Shown: positions 35,881 through 48,023, numbered from the stretch's first letter. The stretch is DNA of 64,000 nt from Hazenella coriacea (GCF_004341825.1 NZ_SMAG01000003.1:372001-436000); one strand, 5' to 3'. The notes: generated by a model from the sequence alone, not told the origin. Translations and numbers: made by a program.

Positions 35881-35883
35881 ATT

Positions 35884-36354
35884 TTAGTTGCTTATCTTAA
35901 TCTTTCTTTTAAACATCTCATCTAGTATCCAATATGCAAAAGCATATGGAAAAAAAGCAAAAAAACGCCAATCAACGATTAAAACAGCAATAAAAATTGG
36001 AGAGATATGAACGAGCAGAGATTTTAGCCAACGAAATGGAGTAAATGCAATTTTGTCTGATAACATTGAAATAGGCATCCCTATAAGAAAAAATCCGATA
36101 AAAACAAAAGCAACAATATAAAGATAAAGAAATAATATACCTTGAACATCATAATTATCGGATGATTCAATAATCCCAGGTACAGAAAGATAACCAATTA
36201 CACCTACTGAAAAGGAAAATGATATAAAAATTTTCCTACTCCCTTCACTTTCGATCCATGTTGTTTTAATTCCAACGAAATAAACAAGTATTACCATTGT
36301 GGATAAAAATATTAGAAGTACAATTATTTCTTGTATTAAGCTTCCTTCGATCAT
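35884..36354 (-). CDS. Multi-span membrane protein of unknown function
   Basis: 156 residues, four membrane helices (about 10-28, 43-62, 73-95, 117-138) and a basic C-terminus. RBS AAAGGGAGGATT. No family recognised. Confidence 0.6.
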   Translation of the reverse strand: MIEGSLIQEIIVLLIFLSTMVILVYFVGIKTTWIESEGSRKIFISFSFSVGVIGYLSVPGIIESSDNYDVQGILFLYLYIVAFVFIGFFLIGMPISMLSDKIAFTPFRWLKSLLVHISPIFIAVLIVDWRFFAFFPYAFAYWILDEMFKRKIKISN

Positions 36355-36438
36355 TGTAAATCCTCCCTTTACATTTCATCAATTTGTTCTACCATCCGAT
36401 TATAACGAGATCCCTCTTTGCTTATCGTAGCTAAAGCA

Positions 36439-36476
36439 AGAAAACAAGCATATGTAAGAAAATATGCTTGTTTTCT
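36439..36476. terminator. Terminator
   Basis: Perfect 15-bp stem AGAAAACAAGCATAT ... ATATGCTTGTTTTCT. Confidence 0.8.
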
Positions 36477-36501
36477 GCAATGAAGCCCTTCTACTATTTC
36501 A

Positions 36502-36852
36502 TTAAAAAAATGGATCATTGGTAATGACACGTGCTTTTTGGTATCCAGGTAATAAGTAATGAAAACCTTGGTGTTTGTCCCTCATCAGTATCATATAATC
36601 ATCTCCTGGATAATTGTATATATACATTTCGTGACTGGGAGCTCTGTCATGTAATACCTCATGATATCCGGAGCCATCAGGACTTACTCTGGAATAATGG
36701 CTATAATCAATATTAGGTGCTAGGGTTACCAATGGATTAGCAGATGCAACTACAACTTTAGCATTCCAAACTGATCCATCCATATAAGAGCGAGTCATTT
36801 TTATATCTGATCGTGGAGCTTGAGCCCAATCAACAAATACATATTTTCCATT
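36502..36852 (-). pseudogene. C-terminal part of an unknown, probably exported, protein
   Basis: The frame is open upstream of the first ATG (36798) as GKYVFVDWAQAPRSDIK, with no start codon or ribosome binding site, so the N-terminus is missing. The visible part (TRSYMDGSVWNAKVVVAS, then PGDDYMILMRDKHQGFHYLL) is Tyr/Asp rich like secreted proteins. Family unknown. Confidence 0.5.
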
Positions 36853-37060
36853 TTTTTATTATACCCTCACTTGCCTTTTACCTTCTAATGGGCTCTTTAA
36901 TAATTCAATAATATTACTAAATGATCTCCTGTAACAAAAGACCTAGCTTGCTAAAAATACTTACATACAAACTACCACTCAACAAATAATTAGGTAAGAA
37001 ATTACAAAAATCCATATTTCGTTTATAGTGAGTGTATAACTTTTTAAATACAAAAACAGA
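36853..37060. other. Gap without a gene
   Basis: AT-rich, no signal. Confidence 0.35.
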
Positions 37061-37103
37061 TTAAACCGCCACAACTGGAAAGATCTCAGATATGGCGGTT
37101 TAA
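37061..37103. terminator. Terminator of the HNH gene
   Basis: TTAAACCGCCA...TGGCGGTTTAA stem, 7 bp after the HNH stop codon. Confidence 0.75.
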
Positions 37104-37109
37104 TTATCT

Positions 37110-37577
37110 CTACTTACTGATGACTTCTATCTGGATGTCTTTTATAAGAGAACCAGGCACCCTTATCACAACTCTTCGTAAGTTATGAATATGTTGGTTA
37201 AATTCTAAGAAATCCCCTGACTTCTTAGAATCATCTTTTGTCGCAGCAATTTCATTTTTTGCGACAAATGTGCTTACTCCTTTGGCTATAGCCATCTGAA
37301 GGCACAAATTCATTATTTTTTGAAATTTTTTTCTTGGAATTTGGAATGTTAAACACCACAAAACAAATTGTTGAGGTGTATTGTCTGAACCATAGATCTT
37401 GTGAAACTTTCTATGGCAACTTTCACAAAGAGTCAGACCATTCCATTTGTGATACATAAATTGAGGATACTTACTTTTGGAGTATAGATGATGAGCAGTA
37501 AGTTGTTCCTTACTGTTACATACTCTACACTTGTTTCCATCTTTGTTACGAATGAATTTGGACCACTCTTGATCCAT
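37110..37577 (-). CDS. HNH endonuclease
   Basis: 155 residues from the ATG at 37577, chosen because AAAGGAG lies 8 bp upstream; an ATG six bases earlier is too close. HNH core: KCRVCNSKEQLTAHHLYSKS, then WNGLTLCESCHRKFHK, with four zinc Cys and both His/Asn positions. The C-terminal half is basic and unassigned. Such stand-alone HNH proteins are common in phages and islands. Confidence 0.85.
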   Translation of the reverse strand: MDQEWSKFIRNKDGNKCRVCNSKEQLTAHHLYSKSKYPQFMYHKWNGLTLCESCHRKFHKIYGSDNTPQQFVLWCLTFQIPRKKFQKIMNLCLQMAIAKGVSTFVAKNEIAATKDDSKKSGDFLEFNQHIHNLRRVVIRVPGSLIKDIQIEVISK

Positions 37578-37822
37578 TATCATCACTCCTTTTATGATTC
37601 TTGTATCTATCATTCTCTAGAATCTAGTAAATTATACTAGTCATTTTATGATCAAGATGGAATTGGGACTTACAGGACTCTCATTTTTGTATGTTAGTAA
37701 TAAACAATTCTGATAAATACTATCACAGCTAGTATAATATCAAATGGTTGAGTGAGGAGATTAAAAGTGGATCAGATCTCTTTATTAATATCATCAAAAA
37801 GATTACTACCAGCTATAGAGTA

Positions 37823-38026
37823 TTATTCAACGTTGGATATACCATAAATATTATTATAAACTGATTGAATGGTGTTCATTACCGATTCTAACTCACTAAT
37901 TTGCTCATTACGTTCATACTCATTCGAAGCAGATTGAATACGTTCTGTTACTACTTCCCACGCCTCAATTAAATCCATATATCTCATAGATCTAGCCCAT
38001 TCAATCAGTTCATTTTCTTGAAGCAT
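37823..38026 (-). CDS. Short helical protein of unknown function
   Basis: 67 residues, almost entirely helical with many Glu (ELIEWARSMRYMDLIEAWEV, then YERNEQISELESVMNTIQ). A related fragment is at 34879. It overlaps the upstream open frame of the gene on the other strand, so the two may have been joined by recombination. Confidence 0.4.
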   Translation of the reverse strand: MLQENELIEWARSMRYMDLIEAWEVVTERIQSASNEYERNEQISELESVMNTIQSVYNNIYGISNVE

Positions 38027-38109
38027 ACTTATTTGTAAACATTGAGGGATTCTTAGAAGATCCGCTAGTAGCCCTAGATTCTCTTCACAATGTAAATCAT
38101 CTTGGTTTT

Positions 38110-38619
38110 ATGACACAAAATCAGGAATGCTATGATCTATGGAAAGAGGTTGCCGTTGAGGAGTCATTGCAGTATTTATTATACAAGTTGAATGACGTAG
38201 GATTTACATTTTCTCCAGGAGAAAAAACCCTTACCGTTTTAAACGATCTTTTAAATAAGTTCTCTACTTCTCAAATGTTTAACCTTATCTGGCGTTCTGT
38301 AAAAGATGCAAGTGCGTTTTACCTTTCTAAAAATGTTAATAAGAGACATGCTGCGAATGTAGCCATATCAAGCATTCAAAAATATGGTGAGAAGGCAATT
38401 GCTGATGGCTGGATTATTAAAGGTTATCAAAGAGAATTTAATCTTCTGCAAACATCCGTTAGTGAAGTTCTTTATAACCGTGTCTTACAAATAGGTCGCC
38501 TTGGGTTCGAGAGTCCACCTTCCATAGATTTTATTGAATCCAAATTAAATGAACTAATTCAGTTAGCTACGCCAGAACAAAATAAATCCAAAGAAAAAGA
38601 AGAAAAAAAGAAAAAATAA
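38110..38619 (+). CDS. Helical protein of unknown function, N-terminus uncertain
   Basis: 169 residues from the ATG at 38110, but the frame stays open and protein-like back to 37996 (LFVNIEGFLEDPLVALDSLH) without a start, so a 5' part is probably lost. Helical, with a Lys/Glu-rich tail (NKSKEKEEKKKK). No family recognised. Confidence 0.5.
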   Translation: MTQNQECYDLWKEVAVEESLQYLLYKLNDVGFTFSPGEKTLTVLNDLLNKFSTSQMFNLIWRSVKDASAFYLSKNVNKRHAANVAISSIQKYGEKAIADGWIIKGYQREFNLLQTSVSEVLYNRVLQIGRLGFESPPSIDFIESKLNELIQLATPEQNKSKEKEEKKKK

Positions 38620-38662
38620 AAAGCGATAAATTATATAGTGAATACTAGACCAACACTTATAG

Positions 38663-38812
38663 CGGAATGAGTTACACCTACCTGCCCATTCCAACATCCC
38701 TGTGGTGCGAATTGTGCGGCGGACACTGGATGACCTTGGGGAGTTGGTGGAACTTTGCTCACTGGTGTATCGAGCGGATTGTTACGAGTTTCAGTATCAA
38801 TTCGATTTCTAG
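38663..38812 (+). pseudogene. C-terminal fragment of an unknown gene before the deaminase
   Basis: In frame to the stop at 38812: HSNIPVVRIVRRTLDDLGEL, then VELCSLVYRADCYEFQYQFD. Coding-like with no start codon. The stop lies 11 bp before the deaminase ATG, so it was its upstream operon partner. Confidence 0.45.
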
Positions 38813-38823
38813 GGGGAGATACC

Positions 38824-39267
38824 ATGGATTTGAAGTGGATGAAGGAAGCTGCACTGGAAGGAAGGCTCGCTCATGGGAAAACAGGAACCAATCCACCTGT
38901 AGGAGCGATCATCGTAAAGGATGAAGAGGTTGTAGGTCGTGGGCATACTTCCCATTTAGGTGGTCCCCATGCGGAAGTACAGGCACTCAAAATGGCGGGA
39001 AATGATGCAAAAGGAGCCACAGTCTATTGCACACTGGAACCTTGTGCCCATTACGGGAGAACTACCCCCTGTTGCGAAGCGATTGTACGGGTTGGTGTGA
39101 GCCGTGTGGTGGTGGGGATTCAAGATCCCTATCACAAGGTCAATGGAAAAGGAATTCAATATTTGAAAGATCATGGGTTGGATGTAGAAGTAGGGTTTTG
39201 CGAGGAGGAGATTCGGGAGGATTTGAAAGATTTCTTGGAACGTGTTGCGTTGGAACAGCAAGACTGA
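38824..39267 (+). CDS. RibD-like cytidine/deoxycytidylate deaminase family protein
   Basis: 147 residues from the ATG at 38824, which has GGGGGAGAT directly upstream. Zinc deaminase motifs HAEVQALK and LEPCAHYGRTTPCCEAI match the deaminase half of RibD. The reductase half is absent, so this is a stand-alone deaminase. It may act in a biosynthetic (riboflavin-like or antibiotic) step with the Nudix hydrolase that follows, but the neighbours are broken. Confidence 0.85.
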   Translation: MDLKWMKEAALEGRLAHGKTGTNPPVGAIIVKDEEVVGRGHTSHLGGPHAEVQALKMAGNDAKGATVYCTLEPCAHYGRTTPCCEAIVRVGVSRVVVGIQDPYHKVNGKGIQYLKDHGLDVEVGFCEEEIREDLKDFLERVALEQQD

Positions 39268-39427
39268 GACTACTATTATGGTGGTCTTTTTTTAATTGAG
39301 ATAATACCATCATTTATTGATTCAACGATAGTATTATATAATTTTGCTATATAGCAGGGAATATATTTTAATCAATTTCTTCTGGATTTGATAGCACTAA
39401 ACTTTACGAATATGAAAGGAGTAACTC

Positions 39428-39897
39428 ATGAAACGCACAGACTATTACCACACCTCTAATGCTCCTACGCCAAATTCACTTGTCCCAGCTGCATCGGCCT
39501 TGGTAACGGATGAAGTGGGTCGTATCCTTCTACACAAACGAAGCGATAACCACCTCTGGTCTTTACCTGGTGGAGTCATGGAGCTAGGTGAATCCATGGA
39601 GCAAACCATCATTCGGGAAGTTAAAGAAGAGACAGGATTTGATGTAAAAGTAATCAAATGCATTGGGATCTACACTGATCCGCACCATGTGATTGCCTAT
39701 AAGGACGGGAGATTCGGCAACAGTTCTCAGTTTGCTTTGAGTGCCAAATGATAGGTGGGGAAATTGCAGTTAGTTCTGAATCTACTCGAGTGGAATGGTT
39801 CACGAAGAAAGAGGTGGAGCAACTTGATTTGCACCCTGCCCAACGGATTCGGGTCGAGGATTACTGGAAGCAGGAAGACCGAGCGTTTATCCGCTAA
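39428..39897 (+). pseudogene. Nudix hydrolase, frameshifted
   Basis: The Nudix box is intact (GGVMELGESMEQTIIREVKE, then ETGFDV). The frame stops early at 39751, but the original C-terminus continues in another frame from about 39738: FECQMIGGEIAVSSESTRVE, then WFTKKEVEQLDLHPAQRIR, to 39897. A small indel near 39738 is the cause. RBS AAAGGAGTAACTC. Confidence 0.8.
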
Positions 39898-39910
39898 AGG
39901 AGGACTGTCG

Positions 39911-40140
39911 ATGAGCAAGATTGATCAGGTTGTCGAATTGTTGAAGTTTCAGATTCAGGAAGAAAAATATGTGGCAGGAGAGAAGTTGTCATCTGAACAA
40001 GAACTCGCTAAGAGTTAAATGTAAGTCAAGGAACGGTCCAGACAGCGATTAACCGTTTACAATCTGAAAATCTAGTGGGCATTGCCCCAAGAGCGAGCGT
40101 GTTCGTACGAGAGCGACCCCTATTGCAGGAATGGGTGATA
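39911..40140 (+). pseudogene. GntR-family regulator, frameshifted and truncated
   Basis: Start with AAAGGAGGACTGTCG. The winged helix reads VVELLKFQIQEEKYVAGEK then LSSEQELAKS, a frameshift, then NVSQGTVQTAINRLQSENLV and RASVFVRERP. The effector domain is missing. Confidence 0.75.
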
Positions 40141-40246
40141 CCTCTCTTCTGCTCAATCAGGGTCTCGAACAAAATGAGGCACGGAGTTAATACCACAGAA
40201 ACCATTTGATGTTTCTCACAAAATTATACGATGACCCCTAAAACAT

Positions 40247-40290
40247 ACAAAATCCCAACTTCACTCTTAAAGGAGTTGGGATTTTGTATA
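40247..40290. terminator. Terminator
   Basis: Perfect 14-bp stem ACAAAATCCCAACT ... AGTTGGGATTTTGT. Confidence 0.8.
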
Positions 40291-40318
40291 GTGCAAGCTA
40301 ACACAGCAGCAAAACTTT

Positions 40319-40435
40319 TACCATGATAGAAAATTAGGGTTTTATAAGAACTACGTAGAATTAATTAAGAAAGAAAATGGGATTACCATCACACCAATAA
40401 AAGTAGCTATTTCTGTTTATGAAAAACATAGGTAA
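40319..40435 (+). pseudogene. Short coding remnant
   Basis: C-terminal frame YHDRKLGFYKNYVELIKKEN, then TPIKVAISVYEKHR. Unrecognised and without a start. Confidence 0.35.
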
Positions 40436-40508
40436 GACATAGGTAACAAATTTATAGAGTAGTATCGATAATTTCAAATATGATATCCATTCGATCCCCT
40501 CCATACAT

Positions 40509-40708
40509 GTCTGCAAACCTACTGGGATTTTCCAAGTTCCAGAGGTTTACAGACAACAATATGGATTGCATCGGTGGAAAGCCTTATAGTATGGTGGGTT
40601 TGTAACAGATTTGAATTGCATCCATCTTGGAATTGAAACGCTTTATATCCGCTCTGTGTCGCATTTACCCGACTGTTAGTTTGAATTGCATCCATACTGG
40701 AATTGAAA
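40509..40708 (+). CRISPR. Family B leader and mini-array (2 repeats)
   Basis: Hairpin at 40509-40554 (one arm mismatch), repeat-like ATTGCATC 50 bp before the first repeat, repeats at 40609-40638 and 40679-40708, one 40-nt spacer. Repeat starts ATTTGAATTG or GTTTGAATTG and ends GGAATTGAAA. Confidence 0.88.
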
Positions 40709-40830
40709 AATTATTTAAGAGTGAGGTTTGGATTATTAATAGGTAAAAGATAAGTATTAAGATAGTCTTCATCAAAAAAACCACCGTTACTAAATCAAGA
40801 CTAAATTTTAAAAAATGTAAAGAATATAAG

Positions 40831-40874
40831 CCCCTTACTTTTTAGACACGCACACAAAGGAAGGGGCTTTTTAG
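40831..40874. terminator. Terminator-like hairpin
   Basis: AAGCCCCTTACTTT ... AAAGGAAGGGGCTT stem with T run. A relative of this hairpin lies at 42367, flanking the lipoprotein gene. Confidence 0.65.
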
Positions 40875-40935
40875 TATTTGTAAAGCTTATCTAGAAGAAC
40901 CCAATTTTTGACTACGCTAAGGTCAACGAACAAAC

Positions 40936-40984
40936 ATAAACATCAGTTCCAACTCTACCATTGCGAGAACTGATGTTTATGAAT
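40936..40984 (-). terminator. Terminator of the lipoprotein gene
   Basis: CATAAACATCAGTTC ... GAACTGATGTTTATG, a perfect 15-bp stem, 45 bp after the stop codon at 41029. Confidence 0.75.
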
Positions 40985-41028
40985 TAAAGCTGATTTAAGG
41001 GATTCTGGCATCTAGCCTTCTCATTAAA

Positions 41029-42258
41029 TTAGTGTCCCATATCCTCATGTCCTTTCCCACTAACAGAAGTGATTTCTAACATTTCATCGATCATTCCTTG
41101 TGTTGAAAATGGGATAGATTTCTCTGTTCCAATTACGTAGGCATGATTATAGGGTCCTTCAGTTGGTTCCTTTTTGAATTTGGGTTGTAAACTCATTAGA
41201 TACTCATGCAATGGGGTAGACAGTTCAGTTCCCTGCAATAGAACCATAGGAGTATGTTTGCCTAAATGAGCAAAAGGGGCACTAACTATAGCTTGATCTA
41301 CACGATCGGTCCGATTAAAGGTAAGACCATGACCAGGCTGTGTAACTCCCCAACCAAATCCAGTCTCTAAATCTTTATACTTAGCAAACGCAATCGCATT
41401 CTCTTCTGGAGATTCTCCACTTATCCTTGTTACTTTTCCATAAAATTGTAACTTCTGTTCCACTTTTTTGGAGACCACTTTTTCTGGCCCTAGAAGGTAA
41501 ATATTTGCTTTGTTTTGTCGTTGTTTCAGTGCGTCTATTGTAGCTTCGGGAATCGTGTCTTTACTTACATAGAGAAGTGGTTCAGGCATATGGGCAATCC
41601 AATTGGCTACTGGAAGAGTATAGTCAGATGAATCCATTGAGCCAATCACCACACCATCTGGAAACTTCCCTCCACTGGCTTTTGCATAATAAGCATCAAT
41701 CTCTTTAGCCATTGATGCAGGTTCGGTTCCTTTGATCTGGTCTACTTTCAATCCTTGATTTTCTAATTGTTGACGTACTGTATTCGCAAAATCACCAATC
41801 AAAATTACTTGTATCCCTTTGTTCATTTTGCTTCCAGTTGGATTTAGACGTTTAATCTCTTGCAGAGTTGCCTCAGGAATCTGATTTTTTTCTGCATAAA
41901 GTAGAGGTCCATTATTCGGATGATGAACTAAGGTGACTGCTGGTAAATTCACTTTCCACTCTGCTCCGATTCCAAGCAACACTGTCCCTGGTCGATTTCC
42001 ATCACTAGTTGCTGGCCAAATCGTTTGGGATGTCTCTACAGCAACACGAATTGGGTCATCTTGATTAATGCGAGTTACATTCTTCGTATTTAAACTGAAG
42101 AGACCTTTTGTAGCCGATGAATTTTCCATTCCATGTTTAGAATGGTCTATAGTACTATCCTCTTGTTTTTTACTTGCTACTTCACCACATCCAGCAAGAA
42201 GAAAAATAAGAGTTAACATACTAAAAAAAAGAGAAAAAAAACGAATCAATTTAGACAT
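41029..42258 (-). CDS. Lipoprotein with cell-wall-binding repeat 2-like domains and His-rich ends
   Basis: 409 residues. Lipoprotein signal with lipobox LLAGC near residue 24. Three CWB2-like repeats are visible from the alternating pattern (LLYAEKNQIPEATLQEIKRL, then LLYVSKDTIPEATIDALKQR, then MVLLQGTELSTPLHEYLM). The mature N-terminus (DHSKHGMENS) and the C-terminus (GKGHEDMGH) are rich in His and Met, as in copper-binding proteins. It is divergent from the ars operon, so a role in metal handling at the cell surface is possible. Confidence 0.75.
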   Translation of the reverse strand: MSKLIRFFSLFFSMLTLIFLLAGCGEVASKKQEDSTIDHSKHGMENSSATKGLFSLNTKNVTRINQDDPIRVAVETSQTIWPATSDGNRPGTVLLGIGAEWKVNLPAVTLVHHPNNGPLLYAEKNQIPEATLQEIKRLNPTGSKMNKGIQVILIGDFANTVRQQLENQGLKVDQIKGTEPASMAKEIDAYYAKASGGKFPDGVVIGSMDSSDYTLPVANWIAHMPEPLLYVSKDTIPEATIDALKQRQNKANIYLLGPEKVVSKKVEQKLQFYGKVTRISGESPEENAIAFAKYKDLETGFGWGVTQPGHGLTFNRTDRVDQAIVSAPFAHLGKHTPMVLLQGTELSTPLHEYLMSLQPKFKKEPTEGPYNHAYVIGTEKSIPFSTQGMIDEMLEITSVSGKGHEDMGH

Positions 42259-42366
42259 TGGGATATATAACCTCCTTTAGACTAAGCTTATTCTAGGCAA
42301 AAGTTGTGTAGAAAATGTGATGACTCCACCAACACTAATTTTTAAATTTAAAAGGTAGTAAATATA

Positions 42367-42412
42367 AGCCCCTTACTTTGAAGACATGAACACAAAGTAA
42401 GGGATTTTTTAT
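42367..42412. terminator. Terminator-like hairpin
   Basis: Second copy of the CCCCTTACTTT...AAAGTAAGGG element upstream of the ars operon. Confidence 0.55.
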
Positions 42413-42459
42413 GTTTTGTAGACAATTTGTAAAGCCTATCTAAATGTTAGGAGGTTCTT

Positions 42460-42490
42460 TTGACAAACTATATAAGCATATAGTTATATA
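42460..42490 (+). promoter_or_regulatory. ars operon promoter with ArsR operator dyad
   Basis: TTGACA (42460-42465) directly followed by a perfect 8-4-8 dyad AACTATAT-AAGC-ATATAGTT (42466-42485), with TTATATA as -10. ArsR binding here would block the promoter until arsenite or antimonite is bound. Confidence 0.8.
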
Positions 42491-42506
42491 CATATGAGGT
42501 GATGTT

Positions 42507-42833
42507 ATGCTAGAGCTTGACCAGTTAGCAGAATGCCATAAAGCACTTGGTGATAAAACTCGCTTACACATCCTTTCTCTTCTTAAAGTGGAAAGCTTGT
42601 GTGTATGTGAACTGGTTGAAGTGCTACAGATTACTCAACCAGCAGTATCCCAACATATGCGGAAGTTAAAACAAGCGAAGTTAGTAAAGGAACAACGCAA
42701 AGGACAATGGGTGATCTATTCACTTTCAGGTGAAGATTTCCCGTTCTTTCGAACGTTCCTGGACTCACTTCCAGATACATCCGCAGAGATTGAAAGGCTC
42801 AAGGCAAGTGGCTTGAAAGTCATTTGTCAATGA
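42507..42833 (+). CDS. arsR: Arsenical resistance repressor ArsR
   Basis: 108 residues, RBS ATGAGGTGATGTT. Winged helix with the arsenic-sensing motif LCVCELVEVL followed by the recognition helix TQPAVSQHMRKLKQA. First gene of arsR-arsB-arsC. It should sense As(III)/Sb(III) through the Cys pair. Confidence 0.95.
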   Translation: MLELDQLAECHKALGDKTRLHILSLLKVESLCVCELVEVLQITQPAVSQHMRKLKQAKLVKEQRKGQWVIYSLSGEDFPFFRTFLDSLPDTSAEIERLKASGLKVICQ

Positions 42834-42852
42834 TGCGTAAGGAAGTGTTGTG

Positions 42853-44154
42853 ATGTCAACGATATCTATATTAGCTTCTTTGGTATTCCTAGTAACTCTT
42901 GTGTTTGTCATATGGCAACCCAAAGGATTGTCCATCGGTTGGTCTGCATCAGGCGGGGCAATCTTAGCATTACTACTTGGAGTTGTTACTCTTTCTGATG
43001 TATGGACAGTCACAGGGATTGTCTGGAATGCTACGTTAGCGTTTGTAGCAATTATCCTGATCTCGTTGATCATGGATGAGATCGGATTCTTTGAATGGTC
43101 AGCCTTACACATGGCACGTTTGGCAAATGGAAATGGTAGAAAAATGTTTATTTATGTGATTCTTCTTGGTGCAGCAGTAGCAGCATTTTTCGCTAATGAT
43201 GGTGCAGCCCTCATCTTAACTCCAATTGTACTGGCGATGGTACGGGCATTGAAGTTTGAGGAAAGTATGATCCTTGCGTTTATCATGGCAAGTGGCTTTA
43301 TTGCAGATACGACCTCTCTTCCACTAGTAGTTAGTAATTTGGTGAATATCGTGTCTGCCGACTACTTTGGTATAGGTTTTGTGGAATACGCTTCGAGAAT
43401 GATCATTCCAAACTTCTTTTCACTCGGAGCTAGTCTGATGGTTTTATTCCTTTATTTTCGGAAGCGAATACCCAAGAATTACGATGTAAGCAATCTGAAA
43501 CCTCCAGCTTCAGCAATTAAAGACCCTACTCTGTTCAAGTTAACATGGGTAATTCTTGCAATCTTGTTAGCAGGATACCTATTTAGCGAGAGTTTAAGAA
43601 TCCCTGTCTCATTGGTAGCAGGAATAGCGGCACTGTTCTTCATCTTAGTGGCGAGAAGAAGTCCAGTAATTGAAACTTGGAAAGTGGTAAAAGGAGCACC
43701 ATGGGCAGTTGTAGTTTTCTCAATCGGAATGTATGTTGTGGTATATGGCTTAAAGAACGCAGGTCTCACTGATGCGTTAAGTCAAGTATTTACATGGTGT
43801 ACAGAACAGGGGCTTTTCACCGCAACCATCGGAACTGGTTTCATAGCAGCGATCTTGTCCTCAGTGATGAATAACATGCCAACAGTTATGATTGATGCAT
43901 TGGCGATCCAAGCTACTCCAGTAACAGGATTAATGAAAGAAGCACTCATTTATGCAAACGTCATCGGTTCGGATTTAGGTCCTAAGATTACTCCTATTGG
44001 ATCATTAGCCACACTACTATGGCTTCATGTGCTATCTCAAAAAGGTGTGAAGATTGGTTGGGGAACGTACTTTAAAATAGGTTTGATTCTTACGATTCCA
44101 ACCCTTTTCATCACGTTAACCGGTCTCTATCTATGGCTGACACTCATCAACTAA
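42853..44154 (+). CDS. arsB: Arsenite efflux permease ArsB
   Basis: 433 residues, ATG at 42853 after AAGGAAGTGTTGTG. About eleven membrane helices; conserved segments [19 protein letters not shown] and [16 protein letters not shown] are typical of ArsB, the arsenite/H+ antiporter. 16 bp from arsR. Confidence 0.95.
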   Translation: MSTISILASLVFLVTLVFVIWQPKGLSIGWSASGGAILALLLGVVTLSDVWTVTGIVWNATLAFVAIILISLIMDEIGFFEWSALHMARLANGNGRKMFIYVILLGAAVAAFFANDGAALILTPIVLAMVRALKFEESMILAFIMASGFIADTTSLPLVVSNLVNIVSADYFGIGFVEYASRMIIPNFFSLGASLMVLFLYFRKRIPKNYDVSNLKPPASAIKDPTLFKLTWVILAILLAGYLFSESLRIPVSLVAGIAALFFILVARRSPVIETWKVVKGAPWAVVVFSIGMYVVVYGLKNAGLTDALSQVFTWCTEQGLFTATIGTGFIAAILSSVMNNMPTVMIDALAIQATPVTGLMKEALIYANVIGSDLGPKITPIGSLATLLWLHVLSQKGVKIGWGTYFKIGLILTIPTLFITLTGLYLWLTLIN

Positions 44155-44166
44155 GGGAGTATACAC

Positions 44167-46475
<2,309 letters not shown>

Positions 46476-46646
46476 TTAAATCACTCCTATTTTATACCCA
46501 GTCCTAAATAAGGCGGATTTTTGAATAGTATTGACATTCGTTTTTGTATCATCAAAAGAAACCGTTACTTTTCTTGTACTTCCTTTACCTTTAACGGCAT
46601 TGCTTACACCATCTACTAGCTTCATTACACTTTCATCATGTTCACC
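46476..46646 (-). pseudogene. MerP-like heavy-metal-binding domain, N-terminally deleted
   Basis: Excellent AAGGAGGTGAAC site, but the ATG frame stops after four codons. In the correct frame the protein reads ESVMKLVDGVSNAVKGKG then STRKVTVSFDDTKTN, the latter two thirds of an HMA domain. The CxxC metal-binding loop is missing. Co-transcribed between merR and merA. Confidence 0.7.
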
Positions 46647-46649
46647 TCC

Positions 46650-47048
46650 TTATTTTTCTATTAACATTTCAATGATGGGACATTCATAAATCTCTTTGTT
46701 TTCGGGGCATCTATCTTTTAAGTCAATGAGCATTTGTTCAATTTTTTTAAGATCTTCAATTTTACGTTGTATCTCTTCTAACTTTTTGACAGTAAAATCA
46801 TACATATCACAGCACTTTGCTTCATCCTGATCAACAACACCTAATAATTTACCGATTTCATTTAGTGTAAATCCTAATCCCTGCACACGCTTAATAAAGT
46901 TCAAACGATCAACAATATGTTCTGAGTAAACACGATATCCTGAATCTGTACGAACAGGTTTTGGTATGATCCCCATTCGTTCATAATAACGAATTGTCTC
47001 TTTGTTAACATTGCATTTCTTTGCGAGTTCTCCAATGCGATACTGCAT
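46650..47048 (-). CDS. merR: Mercury-responsive regulator MerR
   Basis: 132 residues. MerR-type winged helix (IGELAKKCNVNKETIRYYER) and the three Hg-binding Cys of Bacillus MerR: AKCCDMYDF, DRCPENKEIYECPI. Activates the promoter at 47069-47100, which it lies directly behind, so merR is autoregulated and co-transcribed with merA. Confidence 0.95.
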   Translation of the reverse strand: MQYRIGELAKKCNVNKETIRYYERMGIIPKPVRTDSGYRVYSEHIVDRLNFIKRVQGLGFTLNEIGKLLGVVDQDEAKCCDMYDFTVKKLEEIQRKIEDLKKIEQMLIDLKDRCPENKEIYECPIIEMLIEK

Positions 47049-47068
47049 TTGTCTTTCACCTCATATGT

Positions 47069-47100
47069 AGTATAAACCCTGTATCTAAGTACAGGGTCAA
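47069..47100 (-). promoter_or_regulatory. mer promoter with MerR operator
   Basis: On the minus strand TTGACC, a long 19-20 bp spacer filled by the 7-6-7 dyad CCCTGTA/TACAGGG (47077-47096), then TATACT. The over-long spacer is the hallmark of MerR-activated promoters. Confidence 0.88.
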
Positions 47101-47196
47101 TGCCTATTTTTCTCTCTTAAATTAAAAACATTCTAGGGCTCAAAACCAACACATCAATCAAAAAATTGCTGTTTATTGCTTATCTCTAAACAAAAA

Positions 47197-47222
47197 CTAA
47201 CTCCCTTTTGGGGAGTTAGCCG
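47197..47222. terminator. Hairpin
   Basis: CTAACTCCC...GGGAGTTAG stem between the mer promoter and the lipoprotein gene end. Confidence 0.6.
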
Positions 47223-47309
47223 TTATCTGACAGTATTAAGTGGTGGGAGTTAAATATTGATGCCTTACAACTTTCAATGGAATTTCATAAGACTTAATAG
47301 CCAAATTTC

Positions 47310-47771
47310 TTATTCTTCTTCTTTTTCGACGATATTATTCAGCTTTGGAGGAATCCCAAGATTAAAGAACAGTTTCTTCCCATCAGGATACTTACTCAAT
47401 TCATTTTCTAACCATTCTTCTGCATCTTTATTTATACTGCTTAAAATGTATTCAACATAAGCATTTGATCCACCCTCTTTACAAATTGCCATCGGCCATT
47501 GAACTATATCGTATCCTTCTTTAGGTGGATAATTCTTGAGTATTTCTTTATTTCTACTCTCCTCATTTTTACGATCTAAAGTACAATAATTTCTTGGATT
47601 ATTGCCAAATGCCTTTTTTAGAAATGTAGCCCTTTCCACAAATTGCTGGTCTGGAAAGAAAACAGCTTTTTCATTTGTCTTAACTAACCCTGTAGGTCTA
47701 GATTGATCCTCCATTGAATCACAACCTACTAAAAAAATTAAAAGGCAGAATACCATATACCACTTCCGCAT
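47310..47771 (-). CDS. Lipoprotein of unknown function
   Basis: 153 residues from the ATG at 47771 (AAAGGGGGATT upstream). Signal peptide with lipobox FLVGC near residue 17. Mature part is charged with two more Cys (NYCTLDRK, AICKEGG). No family recognised. Confidence 0.65.
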   Translation of the reverse strand: MRKWYMVFCLLIFLVGCDSMEDQSRPTGLVKTNEKAVFFPDQQFVERATFLKKAFGNNPRNYCTLDRKNEESRNKEILKNYPPKEGYDIVQWPMAICKEGGSNAYVEYILSSINKDAEEWLENELSKYPDGKKLFFNLGIPPKLNNIVEKEEE

Positions 47772-47817
47772 AATCAATCCCCCTTTAGTAATTGAAGAGG
47801 TCTTACATCTTAAAACT

Positions 47818-47843
47818 ATCTCACCCGATTAGGTGTTTTTTAT
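47818..47843. terminator. Small terminator
   Basis: TCACCCGATTAGGTG stem followed by TTTTTT. Confidence 0.5.
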
Positions 47844-48023
47844 GTCGTGGACGGCATCCTTCCCTCCTTTAGTGAAGGGAGCAAGCGTCAGCTTGCCATC
47901 AATCTACAAAAAAAGAGTAGTCTTGTCTGTAATTAGACTTTGTCTACAATCTGAGACCATGTACCAAAAAGTAAACTTCTACAAAAGAAACAGTAATCCT
48001 AGTTCAACCATTATCTATACCAT

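Noticed and set aside
38755-38823. Longer N-terminus for the deaminase
   Set aside because: The upstream codons are the other-frame reading of a coding remnant, and the ATG at 38824 has its own GGGGGAGAT site and a typical RibD start.
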